From Odobenus rosmarus divergens (taxonomy: Eukaryota > Chordata > Mammalia > Carnivora > Odobenidae): DNA of 64,000 nt. The position numbers and the translations under genes were made by a program. The notes under the pieces are model-generated. The model was not told the DNA's origin, made no database searches, and saw only the letters and a program-made list of their open reading frames with translations. Location of the stretch: contig NW_004450945.1 in assembly GCF_000321225.1 (NCBI RefSeq), positions 1,475,682 to 1,539,681 of the forward strand, written 5' to 3'. Shown piece by piece: positions 56,534 through 64,000 of the stretch (position 1 is its first letter; each line of letters opens with the position of its first letter).

Positions 56534-57020
56534 GGAATTCTTAATCTCAGGAAACAAACTGAGGGTTGCTGGAGTGGTGGGGGGTGGGAGGGATGGGGTG
56601 GCTGGGTGATAGACATCGGGGAGGGTATGTGCTATGGTGAGCGCTGTGAATTGTACAAGACTGATGAATCACGGATCTGTACTTCTGAAACAAATAATGC
56701 AATATATGTTAAGAAAAAGAAGAAGAAGAAGAAGAAGATAGCAGGAGGGGAAGAATGAAGGGGAGTAAGTCGGAGGGGGAGACGAACCATTAGAGACGAT
56801 GGACTCTGAAAAACAAACTGAGGGTTCTAGAGGGGAGGGGGGTGGGGGGATGGGTTAGCCTGGTGATGGGTATTAAAGAGGGCACATTCTGCGTGGAGCA
56901 CTGGGTGTTATGCACAAACAATGAATCATGGAACACTGCATCAAAAACTAATGATGTAATGTATGGTGGTTAACATAACAATAAAAAAATTATTACAAAA
57001 AAAAAAGTTGTCATTATGGG
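55708..57020 (+). mobile_element. Young carnivore L1, 5'-truncated, with 17-bp target-site duplication
   Basis: The insert (55725-57003, about 1.28 kb) is flanked by the identical 17-mer AAAGTTGTCATTATGGG at 55708-55724 and 57004-57020. It holds the ORF2 C-terminal coding part (to 56533), then two related G-rich 3' UTR modules: the first at about 56534-56715 ('aggaaacaaactgagggttg' to 'gcaatatatgttaagaaaaa'), a (GAA)n spacer at 56715-56740, and the second at about 56741-56980 ('aaacaaactgagggttctag' to 'gttaacataacaataaaaaa'). One target-site duplication surrounds both modules, so the whole is one retrotransposition event. Both modules contain G runs able to form a G-quadruplex. Confidence 0.96.
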
Positions 57021-57694
57021 GAAAGGCTCATCTTCCTTTGACTTTCTGATACTTATTTCATGACCTGAGGGTTGTTTTTGTTTTGTTTTGTTTTGTTTTC
57101 CTCAATTCTGAAAGATGAGAGATTTTAGCTTTGTAATGCTTAGGGCTTCTTAAGGACTTAACCAGCCCTGATGTCCAGCAGGTAATGCAATTCACTTTAT
57201 GGAGCACCCCACTGGTTCAGAAACAGATCTCTAAGGTTGGTATTAATGACCCAGAAGGATCCCCCAGGCTTGGGGGAGGGAAGTTGATTTTTATATCAGG
57301 ATCCAAATCATCAGGCTTGAGATTTGCATCCAGTTTTATATCTAACATTCAGCATCCTGAGAAAATAAACAGACCTGTAGCAACAGGAACAAAAGGTTGA
57401 GTGTGTGACTCCAAGGGCTTTGTGCAGGGAAGTTGCAGAATCTGCCGGGTCCTTTCCCCACTTGAAAGGCTATGGGAGAGTGAATTCAGGTTGTCCAAAA
57501 GATATTACACCGTCCTCTGCCACCAGAGGGCCTCATCACCAGGTAATAGGGCAGAAAATTGCCAGTATCTGAGTGAATGACTCAGACTAGGAAGCTTCCA
57601 TCTCCCCACTTGAATGTGGCAGTTGAAGCCTTGAGCACCTCACCCATACCCTGTGTGTGGTTTGGGTTTTTCTCCCTAATTAATAACAGTAGTA
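57021..57694. other. Unique DNA, no gene
   Basis: It includes a (TTTTG)n run at 57075-57101. Nothing else is recognised. Confidence 0.5.
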
Positions 57695-57915
57695 GCCCCC
57701 AGATATTGGATGACACACGACATATATCTTAGCTAATCCTCACAACAGTCCTGTGAAGTGGGTAATAATTGCTTTCTCCTTTCACAGATAAAGCCATACT
57801 GAGACAGATGATGGTTAAACAGTAGGCCCAAACCACACAGCCAGAAAGGGACTGAATTAGGAATTGAACCTGAGACTCTCTGATTTCAAAGTTCAAATCC
57901 ATAGCCACAGTGCTG
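57695..57915 (-). mobile_element. MIR SINE, antisense
   Basis: 'tagctaatcctcacaacagt', 'cctgtgaagtgggtaataat', 'tttcacagataaagccatac', 'aaccacacagccagaaaggg', 'gaattgaacctgagactctc'. Confidence 0.88.
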
Positions 57916-60094
57916 TATTTTTCCTGGATAACAGGGGCAGCTTTCAGTTCACCCGCGGTAAGGTTAGGAATGGTAAGGACTGCGCTAAGTGAGAATCCAG
58001 CTTATAAAATGAACTGCTTTCTAGGGATAGGTGGGCTTCTCTTTAACAAAGAGAGAGGGGGGCAGAGAAGGGAGAAAGGGAGAGACAGGGAGTGGCCTAG
58101 TGCTATCCTAAAAGGCTGTGTTGGTCTGTACTTCCAACATTCCCCGAGCAAAGGGGTCCTAGCTCTAGCTGCAGCTGCTGCCAACCTAAAATTGCAGCAA
58201 GTCTGGGGAAGTCTATAGAGGAGTGTCCTGGGAAATATAGAAGAGTTCCTTGGTCTAAGAAATAATAGCCAAGACTAAGAAATTCCTTAGTCTAAGGAAT
58301 AATAGCCAAAGCCCAGACGGAGGTGGCTGCAACTGCCTCTGAGCTGGAGAGGAGGAATGGTATTGAGGACCATCAATGCCTTCCTTAGACTCATCACCCA
58401 GCTCAGTCCCTATGGACCTGTGCTCAAATCCTGGGGAAAGAAGACCTGCAAATAAGACCTGAATGGGGTGTTTTCACCCATTGTGTCCATGACGCTTTGG
58501 AGTAAGTGGTCACACCACTGTGGGACCAGTGGAAGAGACAATGGCATAAAGGTGGGAGACACGGCAAATCTGTGATGATGTCCCCATCATGCAGACATCA
58601 GCAACAGGAACACCAGTATCAGTGGTGGCCGCAGGCACACAGTGCTCTTAATGGTAGACAGAATGGCCTATTGATTCCATTGGTAGATGTCAAGGGCCTT
58701 AGCCATAGCAGGAAACAAAGCAATGTCCTGAGGTGGGATTAAGAGACCAAGAGAGATCCTCAAGAAAACCCTCGGTTTAACTCCCTTGGCACCATTCATG
58801 AGGCACACCAGCAGCAGAGCAGTGATGAAACAGGCACTTTGGCAACCAAGGTTAAGCAGGTGTATTTGTGTGTCTATAGGTATACCTCTCGGGACACCTG
58901 AAAATAATTGGGGGGATAGTTAAAGAGGCGTAGAGATCCAATATTTCACTGTTTTCTTAAATGTCTAGAGGAAGGTTAAAGTCTATTTAATTTTCATTAA
59001 AATTAATTCATCTTCATTAAAATTCATTTCATTCATCCACCACAGTGAGGACCTCCTAGAGAAGACAAGATTGATAAGGAACATGATCTCTCACTTCCTG
59101 AAGGAGGTGAGATCCAAGAGTTACAACCTGACCCCTAAGTAGCAAGGAGGCAGCTTTTCTGCCACAGCCTCTTTCAGGAAGGGCTTACACAGCTTTCCTG
59201 AGGATGGGAAGATGTGTCCTAAAGTAATGGATCGATGGCCTGTTTCCAGCAGATTCTTGAGGTTAAACTCATTAGGGAATGGATTTTTGTAGAGAGAATT
59301 CCATAGCGGGCTAGAGTTGTGTCAGTTGACTTCTTGGAAACTTCCAGTTCTAATGTTCTGTGGTTCTTGGAAAATTTTTAAAAGCCAGAAAGGAAGCTAC
59401 CTAAAAATGATCTTTCTGAGGTGCCATGTGGATGAGGACAAAATTCACCTATTTTCCTGGCTTACCGGAAATCACAGGAAGGCAAGTGAACATTCTCTCA
59501 TAATAACCTGGTGTTCAAAACTAGAGTTCCACTAAAACTAGAAAGACTATTGGCTCTTGGTACGTTTTCATAGCCATAATCATGTATGAAGTTGTTTTTC
59601 TTTCACTGTGCAAAAGGAAAGAGCAGAAGGTGTCTCCAACTTGTATGGAGACTCTAAATGTCTGCACTCAATGATGTCATGGATTTCTCTTTTATTTTGC
59701 TGTCCCTGAAACCTATATTCTATCATTTCCCCCCTGGGTTAAGAATTGCCCTTACCCTGTGATAACATCCACTTTTTTAAATGTTCCAATGAATTCCTAA
59801 CACTTTCGATGTATTTAACTTCCTAGACACTTTTCTTAATAGGGCACTGAAAAATTACAGGGAAGGGCCAGTATCTGAGCCTTAACAATGCCCTAAGACT
59901 GAGGTGGAATGGGGCAATCACTGCTTCCTACTTAATGAAGATTCAGCAGGGAATACAAGCTTGCAGACCCAGAAAGCCAGCTCTAGCTTTATGATGGTCT
60001 GTTTCTCTCTGAATGTTTTCATAGAGCAACATCTCCCTACCCAAACACTGTCCTTGTATATGTCACTTATGACCCTGTGTTTCTCTAGACTACG
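57916..60094. other. Unique DNA, no gene recognised
   Basis: About 2.2 kb. It contains a GA-rich run at 58045-58092 and the tandem/palindromic unit at 58246-58310. Open frames up to 126 codons (59904-60284, which runs into the L1) show no domain. Confidence 0.5.
58246..58310. repeat. Imperfect tandem duplication with a perfect palindrome
   Basis: Two 28-base units (58246-58273 and 58283-58310) agree at 25 positions. The second contains ATTCCTTAG-T-CTAAGGAAT (58282-58300), a perfect 9-bp inverted repeat with a one-base centre. The first has two mismatches in the matching arms. Confidence 0.88.
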
Positions 60095-61788
60095 GATCCA
60101 CCAGAGGAATTTCTGGGTTGTGGGATACACATATATTCAATTTCCTGACAGATTGCAGTCCAGAATGGCTCACCAGTTTACACTCCCCCCAGCAGTGCAT
60201 GAGGATTCTCCCTTCACCACATCTGTGCCAACAATGTTACCATCTGACTTTCTAATTTTTATCAATCTGATGGGTGTAAAATGAGTCTCATTTTGGTTAT
60301 AATTTATATCCCTCTGATTGCTTGTGATGTTGGGGATCTCTTCATGAGCATGTAGGTAATTTGGGTTTCCCCTTCTGTGAATTGCCTATTCATATTCTTT
60401 GTTAATTCCTCTTTTTTTTTCTTGTTGACTTGCAGGAATTGCCTAATTATTCTAGATATTAATCCCTTGTCAGTTTTAAGTGTTGTAATTATCTTCTCCC
60501 AGTCTGTCTCCCATCTGTTATCTTTATCTATAATGTCCTTCATTGAGCAGAAATCCTTAATTTTTATGTAGCTAAATCCATTTTCCCAGTTTAGTTTGGA
60601 CTTTTTTGGGGACTGCTCAAGAAACCATTTCCCACCCCAAAATCACCAACGTGTTTTTCAACAATTTCTTAATAGTTTATAATCTATATGTATACTTAGG
60701 TGTTTAATACATTCAAAATTTTATCAATTTCCATTTTTTTTCCATTTGCTAAGCTACTTAAACCATACTATATGTTTAAAAAAAAAATCTGTCTTTCCTC
60801 CACTGATTTATTATGACAGTCTATTACATATAAGGACATCATATAATTTATAATCCAAACCGGGAGAAATTTGAGAGTAAAAGGTTTTATTATTAAAATT
60901 TTGCTAGACCAGCAGGCATAAAGTTAAGGTTTTCCCACACAAATTCAAGTAGTTACCTTAATTTTATGCCATATTTTATACGGTACTATCTATGGCCCTT
61001 TATCTGTTGCATTATTCTATTTGTTTGTTATAGGCCACATTGTTTTCTTTTATTATTATGTGGTAATATAGGGTATAGCAAATATTCCCTTTTGCTCTTC
61101 TATTCCAAAATTGTCATTTACTTATGGACTTTTGTTTTTCAAAATATATTTTAGACCCACTATTTCAAGTTTCTCTGCAGAAGTTCTGATTAGAATTCCA
61201 TGCATTATTTATTTAATTGGGGGAAATTTGACATCTTTAAAATGTTAACTTATCCTATCCATGAACATGGTTTACCTCTACATTTATTCAGGTCTTCTGA
61301 TATGCCTGTTAGTACAGATATTAATTTCTCCAAAATCATCTTGTATGCTTTTTATTAGGTTAATGTATTTATATTTTAATGTTTTATTGGTATACTGTGA
61401 AATGACATATATATTTTATTATTCCTGGTGAGAATACTGTTAGTTGTTATAAGATCATCTTTTATCCAGAACTAGGGTTCTACATCAAACAGTGTAAAAG
61501 ATTATGTTAGTTTCCATAAATGGATATGTCTTCTGAAACTTTTTTCCCTCCCAATATTAATTCTTCATTGTGTTTTTTGTTTTATAAAATTGGTTATATT
61601 CTCTAGCATTAAAGTAAACCAGTGGTGGTGACACAAACTTTCTTGTCTTGTATGAAACACACCTAAAGTTTCTTCCTTAAATAAGAAAAGGAAATTTCTT
61701 ATTATTGCTGGAAATTTTTCATATATAGCCTTTAACTAGTTAATCAGATTCTCTTCTATGTCAGACTTTGTAAAAAATTGTAATTTAA

Positions 61789-61985
61789 GGGGTGCCTGGG
61801 TGGCTCAGTCTGTCAAGCATCTGCCCTCAGCTCAGATCATGGTCTCAGGGTCCTGGGATCCAGCCCCACATTGGGCTCCCTGCTCAGCAGGGAAGTCGGC
61901 TTCTGCCTTTCCTCCACTGCTTGTGCTCTCTCTCTCAGGCCCTCTCTTTCTCTCTCTCAAATAAATAAATAAAATCTTTTTTAAA
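61789..61985 (+). mobile_element. Can-SINE inside the antisense L1
   Basis: 'ggggtgcctgggtggctcag', 'tcatggtctcagggtcctgg', 'gctccctgctcagcagggaa', tail 'aataaataaataaaatcttt'. No clear target-site duplication. Confidence 0.96.
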
Positions 61986-62105
61986 ATTCTATTATAAGTA
62001 GGAACTGAATTTTATTCAATGATTTTCTATCTCTATTGAATTAAGCATGTGACTGATTTCCTTATAAGTCAACATTGTTTTTTAAAAAGTAATGTTGTAA
62101 TTTGT

Positions 62106-62324
62106 TGGGGTGCCTGGGTGGCTCAGTCAGTTAAGCATCTGACTCTTGATTTCGGTTCAGGTCATGATCTCAAGGTCCTGGGATTGAGCCCTGGGGTGGG
62201 CTCTGCACTCAGCAGAGGATTTTCTGAGGATTGAGGATTCTCTTGCTCTCCCTCTGCCCCTCCCCCTGCTTGCACATGCTCTCTTTCTCTCTCTCTCAAA
62301 TGAATAAATCTTTAAAAAAAAAAA
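62106..62324 (+). mobile_element. Can-SINE inside the antisense L1, with target-site duplication
   Basis: 'ggggtgcctgggtggctcag', 'gactcttgatttcggttcag', then a CT-rich middle and A tail. The left flank 'aaagtaatgttgtaatttgt' (62086-62105) and right flank 'aaagtaatgtaatttgt' (62325-62341) are the same except for a 3-base TTG-type difference. Confidence 0.96.
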
Positions 62325-64000
62325 AAAGTAATGTAATTTGTGATCTAATAATTAGGATTTTCACATCTATGTTTATAAATAAAATTGGACTATAATTTTC
62401 TTTACAGATAACATTTTTACATACTAAAAAAAAATCAATGTTAAACTAGACTCAGAAAATGATTTAATGATTTAGGCAACTCAGCTTTTTTTATTCTTTC
62501 ACTGTCTAGGACAATTTATAAAAGAAGATTACTTGTTTCTTAATTTTTTTAAGAAATCACTTACAAATTATTTGGGCCTGAGATTTTGGTAAAGGGTAGA
62601 GGTTGGAATGAGGACTTTTTGATAATCATTTCAGTTTCTATTATGTTTTTTAAAATTGATTTTTTTTATTTTAAATTTCCTATTTCTTCCACTGATTCTG
62701 GTTTAAAAAATTATTTTTATCTATTCCACCTAGGTTTATCTGTTAGTAGGCCTTTAATAGTATTTGTTGTTTTTGTAATCTCCATTATACCTATAATTAT
62801 ATAATTATAAATCACACCTATGATTATAATTATACATCATTCGTTACATCTATAGTAATAGATTTTATTTTTCATTCTGTATTTTGTGAATATACATCTT
62901 CCTTTTCTTTTCTTTATCCGTTTTACCAGTATTACTAGTTTCCTATATATCTTATTCATCTTTCTGAAGAACCCAAATTTATTTGTTTATACTCAACTAT
63001 ATATTGTTATTGTTCTTTATTTCATTAATTTTATCTCCTCTTTATGATTTCCTTCTTCCTCATTTGTTTTGAATAATGTTATGCTATTGATGTTTTTCTT
63101 CTTTAGTTGAAATCTTCTTTAGTTTTTATTCCTACAGATATATTTTAAACACCAAATTTTCATCTAAATGCTACTGTTCACATTTTTTTATGTCTCTGCT
63201 TCCTTTTATCTGTTTGACTGAACAGTTTTCAAGGACCCCAGCTCCAGATATTAATTTACCTTTATTCCATCATAGTTTTGTCAGTTGGCACTTTATACAT
63301 TTTGAACATACATTGGTATGTTGGAAGCAGATATGTTTATGATTGTTATATATGCTTGATCTGTTGTTCATGCTATCAGTTTACTACACCTATCTTTTCT
63401 CCTGATCATAATTGTTCTCCACTTCTAATTTGTTCAACTTTGAAATTGCTATACTGACTTACTATCAGATCATGTCTAGTATCTCTTTTATGCCTTTATT
63501 TTTAATCTCTCTGTGTACTTTTTAAAAAAAGGGTGGCTTGTATTGATCACATAAAGGTGGGTCTTGTTTTTAATCCCATCTGAAAAAGTCTGTTTGGGGT
63601 TGATGACTATAATCCATTTACATTTATTGTAATTACTACTTTGTTAGAACTTACCACTTCCAAAGTTTTTTGTTTTCCGTTTACAAAATTTGTCCAATTA
63701 TTTTCCTCCCAATATACCTTTAATTGGATAGATCAATTTTTCTGGTTGCTTAAAAATTATGCATTCTATTTTTAATATCCTGGGGCTATTCTCAAAGTAT
63801 CAAGGTATATGACTATATTTAAAACACAAGCATTTAAAAAAATAAATCAATATCTGTGTATTTTCCCTTAACTGGACAGGAGCTTTAACATGTTCTCATG
63901 TACCTTTTATCTCCTTCTGCACCTCCCCACATCTTGTTGGTATCATTGGTAATATAGAGCATAGAGTATTCTATACATTTTTTGTTTTATTAAGAGGGGT

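Larger units (their letters stand above)
60095..64000 (-). mobile_element. Old L1 LINE, ORF2, antisense, running off the window
   Basis: Read on the - strand, it goes from late ORF2 on the left ('gaatggctcaccagtttaca', 'gggtgtaaaatgagtctcat', 'ttctagatattaatcccttg') through the reverse transcriptase part to the middle and early ORF2 on the right ('catctttctgaagaacccaa' near 62959, 'gactataatccatttacatt' near 63606). Stops and indels are frequent. Two Can-SINEs (61789-61985, 62106-62324) have inserted. The element continues past 64000. Confidence 0.82.

Overview
This window is mammalian nuclear DNA, almost certainly from a carnivoran and probably a caniform of the arctoid type (bear, seal or mustelid group). 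The evidence is a set of 13 tRNA-derived Can-SINE copies (starting GGGGCACCTGGGTGGCTCAG, with a CT-rich middle and an AATAAATAAAATCTT tail), plus young L1 fragments with a carnivore-type G-rich 3' UTR. Ancient mammalian repeats (MIR, L2, MER20, MER5-like, old L1) fill much of the rest. The genus and chromosome cannot be told from the sequence.

I find no protein-coding gene of the host, no RNA gene and no recognisable exon. Nearly all open frames are short, overlap repeats or have no recognisable domain. The one long frame (295 codons at 55646-56533) is the C-terminal part of L1 ORF2, plus about 26 codons of flanking DNA read by chance. The window looks intergenic or deeply intronic.

Layout. 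1-8.3 kb: an L2, an unassigned old repeat, an old antisense L1 carrying a younger antisense L1, and a SINE with a perfect 18-bp target-site duplication. 8.35-10.6 kb: decayed sense L1 ORF2 and 3' end. 10.6-17.7 kb: mostly unique DNA with three SINEs, MIR and L2 pieces and a complete MER20. 17.7-20.8 kb: an unusually long antisense L2 broken by a MIR. 20.8-23.7 kb: GC-rich DNA holding the only CpG-dense patch of the window (22495-22765), the best candidate for a regulatory element. 23.77-25.14 kb: a decayed hAT DNA transposon with visible terminal inverted repeats and target-site duplication. 25.1-32.1 kb: L2 and antisense L1 pieces with a nested 92-bp L1. 32.2-34.2 kb: SINE, MIR and old sense L1. 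35-39.4 kb: GC-rich unique DNA, a 52-bp alternating purine-pyrimidine tract, MIRs, a SINE and an antisense L1. 39.9-46.7 kb: two L1/HAL1-type ORF1 remnants in opposite orientations and four SINEs. 47-55 kb: MIR, L2 and unique DNA. 55.7-57.0 kb: the youngest-looking L1, with a 17-bp perfect target-site duplication and two related 3' UTR modules in tandem. 57-60 kb: unique DNA with a small perfect palindrome made from a tandem duplication. 60.1-64 kb: long antisense L1 ORF2 running off the end, hit by two SINEs.

Because there are no genes, there is no pathway to reconstruct. What can be read is the history of insertions, a strand bias of the SINEs (12 of 13 on the + strand) and a few structural or regulatory candidates. 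I found no clear previously undescribed biological system. The most useful leads are the CpG-dense patch, the bounded hAT element and the dual-module L1 3' UTR seen in two independent copies.
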